A stretch of 52,500 bases of DNA from Glandiceps talaboti. Its lineage: Eukaryota > Hemichordata > Enteropneusta > Spengelidae. Location of the stretch: assembly GCF_964340395.1 (NCBI RefSeq), contig NC_135559.1, positions 11,811,259 through 11,863,758 on the forward strand. The letters are read 5' to 3'. Position 1 is the stretch's first letter. Every line of letters begins with the position of its first letter. Made by a program: the position numbers and the translations under genes. Positions 1 to 13,300 of the stretch are shown one piece after another. The notes beneath the pieces were generated by a model that was not told where the DNA came from, ran no database searches, and was given only the letters and a program-made list of their open reading frames with translations.

Positions 1-6
1 CATACA

Positions 7-36
<30 letters not shown>
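1..36. repeat. (CATA)n microsatellite at window edge
   Basis: Perfect CATA tetranucleotide run at the left edge; it may extend beyond the window. A shorter CATA run recurs at about 172-187. Confidence 0.95.
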
Positions 37-37
<1 letters not shown>

Positions 38-197
38 GTCTGATGAACGCATTGAGCGTGAAACTCGGAGTTACAACCAAGCACCTCAAGTTCAAACCAA
101 CCTACTTTGATTATTCCCGCCCTGCTTACCCAAGCATCGAGCACTCTATTCTACGAGTTTGATACTATTTACTACATACATACATACGTATTCTATA

Positions 198-198
<1 letters not shown>

Positions 199-249
<51 letters not shown>
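199..249. repeat. (CTGT)n microsatellite
   Basis: About 12 perfect CTGT units. The same tetranucleotide recurs at 26661-26753 and 48216-48485, and its complement inside the element at 16419-17586. Confidence 0.95.
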
Positions 250-839
250 CTCACTATAGGTAGTTAGGTAATATTAATTGAAACTTTGTTATATCCTTGC
301 AGTTATAACATTTCGCTGTTTTTCACTTTCCATAAAATGATGCATTTTCAAAAATAAAACAAATTTGTCACCGTGGAAATGACACGGTTTAGTTCTGCTC
401 ATTAACATAATTACCTGTATACAAGTCGTTGATGACATTGTGTACACTGGCTTGATGACTGCATGTAAATAATACTTTTTAATTCATAATGGGTAGTGAC
501 ATGGATACTATTAATCGCAAGAAGCGGAGTTTATGCATATTAATGTGTCTATACTTATTTAATGTTAATTCCCTTATCATTTATTTATATTTGCTCTTTT
601 TCTGTGAAACCTGAGTTAAAGAATAATGACTTTTGCCAGTAAACTACACGACATCTACACGTACGCTCTAAATTTTTTCTTGAAACCAAAGAACAGTCTA
701 AAAGTCTCGTTTAATCTCCGGTTAGCAAAAGAAAACGTTGGGCTAATATATTTAATGTATACTTTTAAATTGTTCCGTTATTTTTTGTCAAGTTTCAAAT
801 AGTTGTTCACGTTTGTGTAGATATTTTATGTAGTCTACT
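250..839. other. Intergenic sequence, nothing recognised
   Basis: AT-rich sequence without an open frame, domain or repeat that I can name. Confidence 0.5.
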
Positions 840-1079
840 TATCCTAGTCTGGGTGCCAAATGTGGTTTCTCATGCATCTCAGGACTTCTAGAGTAACGAC
901 TTTGACTAGACTGTGAGTGATCGAAGGTATATTGTGAGTGTTTTTTATGTAGTCTTTTACACAGTTTTTAATGTCTTCGTACTTTTGTTGTTCTTAGTAC
1001 TACTTTAACGTGAAAGATTATATGTATGCCTTTCTGTGTTGTTGCAAGACAAATTTCCCGGTGAGGGATAATAAAGTAA

Positions 1080-1111
<32 letters not shown>

Positions 1112-1166
1112 CAAGTAAGTAAACAAGTAAGTAAGTAAACAAGTAAGTAAACAAGTAAGTAAGTAA
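840..1166 (+). mobile_element. LINE-like 3' tail followed by (TAAG)n
   Basis: The stretch near 1030-1080 reads TGTTGTTGCAAGACAAATTT, then a CCCGGTGAGGGATAATAAAGT-like end. I recognise this from 3' tails of animal non-LTR retrotransposons. It runs directly into an ~85 bp (TAAG/CAAG)n tract (1080-1166), as expected when a LINE ends in short 3' repeats. No reverse-transcriptase frame is visible upstream, so the copy would be strongly 5'-truncated. The class (CR1/L2/jockey-like) cannot be fixed from the tail alone. Confidence 0.5.
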
Positions 1167-1277
1167 ATCGTAACGATACTGTATAGGAACTAGACTAACT
1201 TATCCTGGCCTTGAACGGTATGGTTTTTTTGTGTGTTTGTTTTTTGTTACCATATGGGCTTGTTCCTGAAATAAGGA

Positions 1278-1285
1278 TATAAAAA
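1278..1285 (+). promoter_or_regulatory. Candidate TATA box of the calmodulin-like gene
   Basis: TATAAAAA lies about 30 bp upstream of a plausible start region (around 1305-1312) and 94 bp upstream of the candidate initiator ATG at 1372. That ATG is followed within 12 bp by a consensus donor, GTGAGTAAG. The spacing fits a compact TATA promoter, but assignment to this gene depends on candidate exon 1 being correct. Confidence 0.35.
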
Positions 1286-1371
1286 TGAGTACACGAATTA
1301 CAGTCGTTCACTCGTTACCAACGAGAGTATATTTAATATTTGCGGTGATATGGTTTGATGACTGGACAATC

Positions 1372-1383
1372 ATGGATTCTTCC
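1372..1383 (+). CDS. Calmodulin-like exon 1, candidate A
   Basis: ATG GAT TCT TCC (Met-Asp-Ser-Ser) runs straight into GTGAGTAAG, an excellent donor, and joins exon 2 in phase 0. A TATA box lies 94 bp upstream. In vertebrate calmodulin genes the first intron falls directly after the ATG codon, so a tiny first coding exon is expected. It competes with candidate B at 3516-3527; I prefer A because of the TATA box. Confidence 0.4.
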
Positions 1384-4300
1384 GTGAGTAAGACAACTTG
1401 AAGTTGTAAATAAGAACACGTACCACTTTGAAAAATATTGTTCCATGGCTGTTACACGTAAATATACTAGAGTTGCAAGTTTAGGACACACGTGAAGCGT
1501 AGACATTCTATATCGAGTTCTGAATCTACCATTATGTTACGCCGAGTTATTCAGAGATTTGTCAGCTGACGTATTTTTATCAGATGGGAATCCAAGAGAG
1601 AGTAGTCGTCATTTCGACTGTTATCCTAACACCGTTCATTTGATACTACCAAACCTAGGAGACAATAGAGTTTCAGTTAGGCAGTGCGATGTGGAGATGT
1701 TTTTTTTTTACATCTCACACTTGTCAACGTTTTTGGTTACAAATTACACAAAACAAAGTACAGACAGAGATAGCAAGCAGGCATATTGTATCTCACTTTG
1801 ATCCCAAATCAACAACACTTTAGAATACAACACTGTTTATTTGTGTTTCACAGTGAGACAAAATGTATCATTTCAAGTGCGCGCACGCTGTTATTGCCTG
1901 TATTTTGTTTTGCCTGTATTCCTAACAAACAACTTTTGTCTAATTGAAAGTATATAATCTCTCTGGTTTGGTAGTAAACGGTGGCGTCAATGGAAAAGCT
2001 GAAATCGATGAATTCAGTATCATAATCGCCGTAACTCTACAGCTGCGATGACGTCACAACCTGTGTGATTTTGACCTCGACAGTAAATACAAGAAACTAA
2101 CAATAACAAAGACGTTTCACCTTAACTATAACCTAGAAATGTTTATAACTTTTAAGATTTTAGCGTCTTCAACTAGTTCCTACTGTTTGTAGAATTACTG
2201 TTCCTGGTGCATTGTCTTATTTTGTACAAGTCGAATTTTGTTTTCCCGAGCAAGAAGCGAAAATATTTCCAGGTTTACTCCCAGACAAGAAATTACAGAG
2301 AACACTAATCAAGGTCATTCCTTAGTTAGGGTAAAAAAATATAATTGTTTGGTTCCTGTAACCCGACCCAACCTAGTTTTTCACCGCCTACCCTAAAAAG
2401 AAATTTAAAAAAAAAAGTAATTCGGAACAAATACTGAAAAATCGAAAAAAAAATTTGCAAAGTCGTGAGAGAAATAGTGAGATGTGATGACATTATCGTC
2501 TTGTGATCAAAGAAACATGGCAGAAATGATGATATGATATGATTTTATTTGGGTAAAAATTTATACAAGTACATATTAAAATACAAGGATAAAAAATCAC
2601 CGAGGATAACACATAAAAGTATTTTTAAAAACACTTATTTCCAATGTGGTCCTCATAGGGGTATTCAAAACGCCATGGCAACAATGATACAACAACAAAC
2701 AAACAAACAAACAAACAAACAAACACAATATAAAAAATTTAAATGAAATACAGATGACAGAGCACAAAAAAAAATTATAAAATACACAGACTACAGAATA
2801 TAGTGGTAGTACATAATATGTCGTCTGCATATCATACAGAAAATACGAACACATAGAAGGGAATCTCTGTTGACCTCCGTTAACGTAGATTGTAATAACT
2901 TGGTCCAGACAAAAAAAAACATAGAAAAAAAAAAAATAAAAAAAAAAAAATTCCTTACCTACCCACCCTGTTTTGAAATTGGGCGTTATAGGAACCACAT
3001 AATTTATTTTCTTTGGCCTTAGCATCGAACCAATTCGAAATATTGTGTATTCATTTATTTTTTTAAAAATTCATCCAAGCGAATATTGTTTTGCGTGAGA
3101 AACGTATAGTTAGAACCAAATGGCCATGATCTGTGTACCCTTGATTACCTGAACGCATTGAACAAAACGATAATACTACCAAAATGGGTTACTTTCACTA
3201 ACATGTTCCTGGATGTATTGTTTCACATATATGTTCGATACCGCTGCCGTCGTCAGAAAAACTGTTGTAACAAGCTACGCTATCATTCTACATAATTCAG
3301 TGACACGTGCACCTTCGGGTCAGACTTGTGTCGTGGATGTTTGGGTTCTTTTTTCTTTTCCCTGATGCTGCGTAAGGACACAAAGGTAAGAAGACGTGGT
3401 GACGCGGTCGCCTCATAACATTGCACCAAGGTGAAAACATAACATTCAGACAGGTAGCCAAGCGTGGAGTAAACGCACACGTAGATCTGGCTTATTTATC
3501 TCGTCCAAGACCGCTATGTCGGCCGTGGTGAGTATAACACATAACTGTATAATATCAACGAGTCTGTCGTTTTTAACCTTTCAACGGTAGGTCGGAAACG
3601 ACAAACCTAACCCGTACTTAAGTTCATACGGCGAAACACTACGATGACGATAGAATGATCGATCGAGTGAAAGCGATGACAGTGTCGTAGTAAGGGTGAC
3701 AGAGATAACCTTCTTTCAAATGCTAACGTACCATTGTGAAGTACAGAACAGCAAGAGAGTCGTTTCAATTTGATTCTGAAAGCACATTGTATAGTGGGTG
3801 GTGTTTTTACGAAGCGTTTCAACACGATAAGAGAGAAATAAACGAGATCGACACAGATAATGTTTTAATACACTTCCCAGCTATCGTGTCATCAACGTTC
3901 ATCCATAGAACTGCACAGTGAAAACGTGTTATGCTTGTTCTCTACCCCTCATTACTTGCACTTACTTTCATATGTTTATTTCCCTTGGGGGGCTACAGAT
4001 TCCAACATCGATTTGCAAGACACTTAAAAAGCTTACATTGACAACTGACTAATTCAGTTAACATTTTCCATAAGACGGAAAAGTGGTAAATACAAGTAAA
4101 GTTAGTTTAAGTGTTTCCCTGCCCATTAGCTTTTAAATATCGAGGCAAGCACCCAATTGTATAACGTTTTCCCTTTTTCCTCCATTTCTATCAAGATTGA
4201 CGATTTGACGGAAGACCAGATAGCCGGTAAGTTTCAATAAATCGTGAAATCGACAATTAAACACATGTAACTTAGAGCAACCAAATCAATTAGAATTCTG

Positions 4301-7300
4301 ACGTTATGAAATCGACACCGCTGTGACATTAAAAATATTTGTTAGCAGAAGATTTAGTTTCAAGAAACTTTCCAATAACTCCTGGCCTTGTTTTACGAAT
4401 TACATGAGGCGATAGCTTCTTTTATCTAATAAGTATGTGTACTTAATTATTTTCTGCGTTCCAAGTTTTGAGGATTGACGAAAACAAAATATGCAGACGC
4501 ATTGTAAGGTTATTTGAAGAGGGTATGCCTCAAGTCTCCTCTTGGACAATGGATATCAAACGTGAACAATGAATATGGAAAGTGGGTTCAACAACACGAA
4601 CACACACCGGTCAAGGAGCGAAGACGGTCACTCAATGACTTGTCCCGTGTTTGACAATGTCTTGTGGATATTTTTTCCCCCGGCAAGCCGAAAATAGATC
4701 ATTGAATGACAACACAGCGATCCCCTCGATATAATTATGTATCGAAAAGTTGGATCGATAATGGAGTCTTCGTCTTTCAAAATGAGATTTTACTGCCTCG
4801 CTCGATCAATGAAAGCCTTTCCTTGGTTTCCATTGTGAACGAAAAGAATGAATTCACGTTTCAGAATAATGCAAAGGAAAGCACCTAAAAGAAAAACAAA
4901 TTAGTCAGCTTATTTAATCAGAATTTGTGTTTCTGGTCGTCATTTTTTTTCTATTACTTGTATCTTGAAAAGGATTCCGATGTGTTTTTTTTTTTAATTT
5001 GAATGTTGTAAAAATTGCGCGTAACAACAGGTTGTTAAGTGACGTCATTCAATGATCGCACTGTTTTGTCAGTGTGTGTATGTATGGATTAGAATACGAC
5101 GGTATACAGTAACGTATATGGAGGTCGATTTAGTTCACAGCACATATTGGTATCTTCACTAGTGTAGCTTAGGGCAACGTTACCCTGAGCGATATGGGTC
5201 AGTGGAACAAAAAAAAAATGTTTCAGCTATCTTTTAGATTTATAGAACATTGTGTGTGTTAGCCAGGGCCTTCATTCACAGCAACGTTTTCTTCTTCACA
5301 CCAGATATTCAGTCACATCACATTTGTTGCATTACAGCTGATATGCCGCTTACGTTTAACACCATCCAGGTATTCTGTAGTTTGTTGTAGGGACGGAAAA
5401 CAAATTACACGGAGGGTTTAGGGTTTTTTGATTTTTTTACTAGGGGGGGGGGGAGTTTACTATTTTTCATGCACGCATTTGAGGAGGGTCCCAATTTTGT
5501 TTTTGCACTGTCACTTTTCATCACAGATATTCCAATGACAGTGGAGGGGTGTAGGGGTAAATAGCTTTTGTGCATGGTCTTAGGGAGGGTTATTTTTCAT
5601 GCACTGATGACCTTCTGAAAAAAAAGAACCGGCCACTCCCTCTGTAATTTATGTACAGTCCATTGGTATACAATGTAGTTGGGGGGGGGGGGGACACAAC
5701 GCAACCTAAGCAATCAAAAGTAAAAGAAGAACTGACCGGCCTTTCACCCGAGAGCACTTTCTAGGATATAATGGGTGATTAGATCAGGGTGGGTAGGATA
5801 TTACAACATGGGGGGGGGGGGTCAAATAAAAAACAATGTTCTGTCACCTAGAATGTGTTGTTACAGTATTTGTGACCAACACAGACGCCTAATATAAATT
5901 TTCCTGATCAGATGTCAGATTCGTGTCAATGACGTATGAGGTTACAGCTGTAACTAGGTTTGTTAATCGCTAGTTACACCACTTCACGTGTGCAAACCCA
6001 TTGTTTCACGAGTACATTATTCATACGATTGCATCGACATTGTGTAATATTGTACTGATACGATAACAAGATTATTTTAGACAATGCTCTACACTTGAAC
6101 AATTATGCATTTGTATCAAACGTCTAAAAAAGAAAATTTATGCAGACATTATTAATTAATTAATTTATTAATTATGCAGAAATTGCATAAAACACAGAAT
6201 GTGAAATATGTTAATATGTTAGTTTTAATCATTATTATTCAGACATAGATGCAAGAATTGTAGCATTAGTGTTTCATTTTGACCTTTCATTTCGTTCATT
6301 ATTGAGGTGTTTTTTTTATTATTCCATGGTTTCCACTCAAAAGTGACTTTACTGTAAACTAAACTAAAAGAAAAAAAACCCCCGAAAGCTAAAAAGTAGT
6401 AACCAATGCTACAATTATTGTAACTAGTCACAGACCGCACAACTGTTTGATTAAAACAAATAATTCAACTTCCTACACCTTTTTAGTTCAAATCCGAACC
6501 ACAAAGAATATATGGTGGTCAAATTCGAGGTCTTTTTACAGGTCAAAAATATAACTTTAACAGCAAGGTTAGGAACAATATATATATGAATCGACTTGAC
6601 AATCATACGAGATGGCTTTATACCCAAATACTATAATAGCAGACTCGGAATTGTGGTAAATGGTGTCCCGAATTTGCTGATAATTTTCGTAGCTTTTGAC
6701 GATAAGTTGAGAGAACATTCCTTAGACAAAATGCGAGTACGATGCATATTTTGAAAAATGTACCATGCTTGGCACAAACAAAAGCACTGATAGTAATTAG
6801 TGTTAATTTAGAGGTCACACGGATTAAATTTTACTCACCAGTCTGTTCCTGAAATCATGGAGAGGCCAAACTAGATAAATATCTATAGAAATGTCCCTCA
6901 AAGTACACTGCCAACTACATGTGCTCTCATCCAAACGAAAGCTCAGAATGACAAAATTGGTAGAAACAAGTGCCACGTGGTTAAAATGAAATGGCCAATC
7001 ACTTGTCCGTTGTTCACAATGACTTGCTAGTTTGCGAACACATCCTCAAAACCTATTGGCCAATTTGTGATCATCACACGCACACACAGGTGTCTTTGAT
7101 GACCATTCAAAGATGATAATATTCACTGCACTTTCAGTAGAGTGAGGATTCATGTCTTTGAGGAGGTTATTCAACTGCTTTTAACTATAGTGACCTAGAA
7201 ATGTTATCTTTAATAACAAGTTTTTAACATTTTGTACTCTATTTATTACTACTGTTATAAAGTATACACGCGACAAAAGTGCCATCGAAAAAGTAACTGT

Positions 7301-10300
7301 CAAGATTCGTAAAAAAAAAAAAGACTTGCAATCTCAATCATCGTTAAACTAACACAGAGTGGAGAGTAATACATTGTATAGATGTGGAAGACGCATTTTC
7401 ATTTTACGTGGCACGAGAATGATATTTCTAGCGTTAATGCAGAAGGATAATAAAAGATGAGTTTAAAACGTGTCTTTATTGTTTTCTCTGCTATCTCCGA
7501 GACTTCTCATAACGGTTTTTTTATACGAGATTTTCGTGCCATAATTTAAGACGCATGTCCATTTATTATTTATAACATTTTGTTAATGTCTTTAGGGTGC
7601 AATCACGGTAGATGCATATAATGTTGTACTAAAGCTTTGAATGTTTTACGATCGCTACTTCAAACCCCTGGTGACCCGCTTAGGTAAAAAAAAATCCACA
7701 CAAATTTTATCTTGTAAACAAATAAATCAAATATGGCGGAAATCATTGTATATGATGTCTGGTACATGAATACATATATGTTTGTCATTGGATGTTACAA
7801 CCGAAAGATTTTGAAAAAAAAAACAAAACATTAAAGGGGTATTTTCATAAACTTTGAGTTCTGGAAAGTGATTTTATATCATATTTATGGCTATTTATAT
7901 GAAGGTAATGTACACTAATTAACAGTTATGAATACACATTGTTAATCTAATACATATTCATGTCTGCTAAGATCCATGAGGCAACTATGTACGACTAATG
8001 AAACTATACCGGTCAAACGTGTTCCAATTTAGTGTCTCTTGGCAATGAAACGAACTTTATGTGAAACGAATTCATGAAATGACTCCCCAGAAGCTAAAAT
8101 TTATGAAAGTACATTCAACTCCTGGAATAGCGTTCCCCATTGAGAGTGAAAGTCATCATTCCAGTCAGTTGTTTGATGCTTGGAGGTATAAGTCTCCCCT
8201 TTATACCTTCATGTTTGGTGCAAGAAACTTTAACTTTAAAAAAAAAGCCAATTTGGTATCCAAACTGGGCGTGCGCAGGTGCAAAGGACTATGGGGTGGA
8301 TTCTTTGCAGTTTGGGAATCTAAGGATAGCCACCAAGCTCAACGAGGGCTTACAACTGTTGTTGATTCATATTTGTAAAATAGAACACACCGCATTTCCC
8401 ATAATGCACCGACTGAGATGGCGGGTTTGCAAGTTCCCTATTGGTAGATCAGCGTCCTATAGTTCCAGCCTAAGACTGATAGAACATTTGTCGTTATTGG
8501 TCAAATTAGTTTTAAAAAGTGAAACCTTTTTTGAGAGGTAGTTAGAGGTAGTCTGTTTGATTAAAATAAAAAATAAAATACAGTAACCTTTCGAATATCA
8601 ATTGCAAAGTGAAAACATCCGTTCGCTATATGAGGTAAACTGCATGTGAACTTTTGACAGAGGAAAGCCATTTCACAATTACTCGAGATAAATTATCTCA
8701 TAATTGTCTGTGGTTAAAGCCTTTGCGTCAGTAGCTATGATTTAAATCGTTTTTTTCTATCACTTTTTTTTCGTTCTCATTTCGACTCACTTTTACTATA
8801 ATTGTAATTGCTGCAGCATGTAAGATTGCACGGTGATCAAAACCTATGACAGTACCTCCGCTATGTGTTCACAAAACGATTAAGCGCCCTAAACCATTTA
8901 TATGGGAGCAACATCAACGATTGACTTTTAACGTTTTCAGAAAAAGGGTTTTTGTTTAATTTTCGACAAGCAGAAATTATCGAAATGTAGATAAAATTCA
9001 TAATTATCACGACTTTTGGTGTTTGGACGTACACAAGTAAATTTATTTTACAAAGAGAAAATACTGAACGCTTTGCTGAATTGACGAAGTACTTTTACAA
9101 CAACTTTTTTTACTTCGAATTATACAGGAAGATCTTCTCCCACTCGAAAATTTGTTCAATATTAAAAAACATTATAGAAAAATAAGAAATTGTCACATGA
9201 CAGGGTTCTCTCCAGCTCACAATAGAATAGGCTTCGTGAAAACATTAGAAACATATTTACATATCAAACCATTCTTTTGTAATGTAAATTTTCTGCGACT
9301 GAACCATTTATTAGGGGGCGGGAGGGGTTAATTGTGGTGGGGTGGTGGAAATTATTGCAAGTAGATTCACAATGAAATTAATACTGACACGTTCAAAATT
9401 GCAAATTCAATGCATGATAATCAAAGTCATTTATTATGAAACACGTGCCGCTTTGTGAAAACGGTCATCCTTTTAATTTATTTAGACAAATTGGGTATTA
9501 TATCAAATTATGACATTTTGATTGATATTACGATTAACAAGTTTTATGTACGAAATATGTTGCACACGCAAATAAAACAATCTCTGTTTATTTTTAAGGT
9601 GACCTCATTCGGCTCGATGTAAAGTAGCACTTTAAAAAAAGCGGGTCAATACCTAACACAATGCGTTTATTGTTCGGGGGACTTATTCTAACGCTTCACA
9701 AATATTAGATGGTAAAGGCCTTTCACAATAATTTAATAGCTTAGTCTTTCAATTTGGTTTATATTTCAGTATTGACATAACAACTAGTATTTTCATTATG
9801 TCATTTCATTTGCTAGATGAACCCATGCTTGCTTTTCTCTAGTTGTCACATTATTGCAATTTTGAATATAAAGTCGTGAAATGAATAAACGGCAATGTCC
9901 GTATTTATGGTCGCCATTTTGAAAATTCGTTTAGATGGTCGTTATGGCAACGGCGTAATAAAATTGGAAATAGAACTTACTATCGACAATCGATACGACC
10001 TCTTGTGACTGCGAATGTATTGAACTTGACTTTACTGGGTTATACCGACGACGACGTATATGTTTGGAATAATTATCGTGGATATTTCGACCGTGAAAGA
10101 CGATGGAATGAAATGATGCGCATGCGCGCGACGATGATGAAATTAACATATTGATTAATGCAATTTTGGTGAAGTATTAGCATCAATTTCCGACTTTCGA
10201 CACAGGTCAGTGCTTAGATGATTGCTTAATGAGGAATTAATACCGTTTTTATTGTGCGAACTACTTTCACAGACCGAGTTAAAATAAAATCGGTCGCTAT

Positions 10301-13300
10301 AACTATTTTGTGGAATCATGAAAGTCTATGAAATCGACATCAAATATTCTTTCGATTATTTACATGGTGAATTGAAATGAAACTTGCAATAACATGTTTC
10401 AATGCTACTAACGAAGTGCTCTTCCGGAGTCTTAGATAAATCAATATACGGCGAATGACACGTTTAGTTAGTTAGTGAAATGGCTATGTTGGGACCAATT
10501 GTTGAAATTGCTCAATGGGTTGGGTATTGCTTTAATTTTACACACCCTTGCCGACCAGTTAAAGAACGGTTACAGTTCAGACTGTATTTTTGAGTGTAAT
10601 AACGATTTTAAACGTTTTCTAAAGTGTAAATAGAGAAAGGAGAACGTTAATTCGACAGGACAGACATACTGCACAGAGCGTTATGTGAAATAATTAGACC
10701 GTCAAACAAGAATACCAACACCGGCTGTTGCTATATATCGAGACGGGCTGTGTTTCATGCTCAATAAAAGAATTCATACATGAAACATGAGTCACAAAAG
10801 AAATGAAAATTTTAACAAAAAATAGTAACTGAAAGAATTCACAGATATTATTCTTTACAATCCATCACTTTATGTTGGCGCCAACTCACTAACTACATTA
10901 TATAGATATTAGCATCGTAATTTGTCAAATTAATAATCAAATGTAATTTCGAATTTGAGTTAAAATGGCAGCATTACATCATAGGTGACGTAAAGTATAA
11001 TCTTTTACTTTTGAAACTAGATGTATGTAAACATTGATGACGTCTTTTTTTGTTTTTATTATCTCTCTGAAAAAATTGACACAGTCACGTTTTGCATGAT
11101 ATGAAAGAAAATTTGAGGACATTACAAAGGCACTAGTTGACAGACAGTAGGTGATAGTAACGACATTACAGAGTCACTCGTCACGCTAGTAGATGATAGT
11201 AACGACATCACAGAGTCACTCGTCACGCTAGTAGATGATAGTAACGACATTACAGGGTCACTCATTTTAGTAGATGATAGAAGGACATTACAAAGTCACT
11301 CGTCACGCTAGTAGATGATAGTAACGACATTACAGAGTCACTCGTCACGCTAGTAGATGATAGTAACGACATTAGAGTCGCTCGTCACGCTAGTAGATCA
11401 TAGTAACGACACTACAGAGTCACTCATCACGTCAGTTGATGATAGAACGACATTACAGAGTCACTCATCAGGTGATAGTAACGACATTACAGAGTCACTC
11501 GTCACGCTAGTAGATGATATAACGACATTACAGAGTCACTCGTCACGCTAGTAGATGATAGTAACGACATTAGAGTCACTCATGTTAGTAGATGATAGTA
11601 ACGACATTACAGAGTCACTCATCACGTCAGTTGATGATAGAACGACATTACAGAGTCACTCATCAGGCGATAGAACGACACTACAGAGTCAGTCATCAGG
11701 TGATAGAACGACATTACAGAGTCACTCATCAGGTGATAGAACGACATTACAGAGTCACTCGTCAGATGATAGAACGACATTACAGAGTCACTCATCAGGT
11801 GATAGAACGACATTACAGAGTCACTCGTCAGATGATAGAACGACATTAGAGAGTCACTCATCAGGTGATAGAACGACATTACAGAGTCACTCATCACGTC
11901 AGTTGATGATAGAACGACATTACAGAGTCACTCATCAAGCTAGTAGATGATAGAACGACATTACAGAGTCACTCATCAAGCTAGTAGATGATAGAACGAC
12001 ATTGCAGAGTCACTCGTCAGATGATAGAACGACATTACAGAGTCACTCATCAGGTGATAGAACGACATTACAGAGTCACTCATCAGGTGATAGAACGACA
12101 TTACAGAGTCACTCATCAGGTGATAGAACGACATTACAGAGTCACTCATCACGTCAGTAAATGGTAGAACAGCTTTGAAGACTACTATTAAAGATACAAT
12201 TAGGGTAACTGAAATCGTTGCTTCGTCACCCATAAAACGTTTGCAGGCTACTCATTGTCACATAATCCCAGCAAAGTATAATGAATCAGATGGATAACTG
12301 CCAGCAGATTATAATTCTCATGGGCAATGTTTCATATCACTTTTACTTTGCAATGATAATTACCAGACCTATATATATTTACAATCATGTCGATTTTATT
12401 CCCATTAAAGTTTACGAGAATGGAAAATAAATCATCAAACTGTGTTATTAAAAACTGTCATAAGTACTAAGAGTATTAAAAACCAATACTCCCAGACTAC
12501 AAGACCAAAATTCTATGGAGAATGTAACCATACACCGGTACATTTTCTGGTTATTATCAGTTTAGCCGCCTATCCCAAATACCCATGGCTCAGAAAGTAC
12601 AGGTAACTTTCAAATATTATGAAGGTGTGGCTATCTGTTTTCCAAAGAGAGTGTCTTACTTTACAGCTGCATGCAATAACTTTTTTTTTGAAACTGTTTT
12701 GTTAGACGTAATGATTTAATCGTAATAACACACACCCTGAACTTTATTTAAATTGAATGACCCATACTGTAGTATGGTGCTATAAATCCAATCAACAAAT
12801 TGAATTTTGGGGGTTTGCATCCAAAAATCAGCGCCCCCATTTAATCAGGATTTCAACCTAATGCTGTACAACCTATATATAAAACCGACTTCTATTTTAA
12901 CATGTACAGAACACTGTTTCTAATTTTTTGGTATTTTAACAATTTTAGTTTTCAGTGCCTTGCAAATAACAATTAACCCGGATGTTGTCGACGTCAGACA
13001 CCGTCATCATGACACGTGACAGCACATTATATACCCCTCTATAATTTTCGGAATGTTTCGTAGTGATTGGGATTTTTCAGGCAAAGCAAGAAAAATTGCA
13101 TATTTCTGATTACACGGTTTTGCTAAGTTTTACCTGTCCATGCCAAGCCCATTATGTTGTCTGAGAAAAATGTCACAGACTTCAATAACCAGATTTAAAG
13201 TGAATGCCTCCCGTAAGGGCAAACCATAGGTGTTTGCTCCTACACACATTGTTGGAATGCATTCTTATTAAGATATAACCTAATTACCGAACATAATTAA

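Noticed and set aside
11115-12170. CRISPR-like array
   Set aside because: Units are contiguous and homogeneous with no unique spacers, and the context is a eukaryotic intron.
11357-12233. Several open frames of 64-131 codons with [11 protein letters not shown]-type repeats
   Set aside because: They are produced by the 33 and 42 bp minisatellite units, occur on both strands and in several frames, and have no start context or non-repeat flank.
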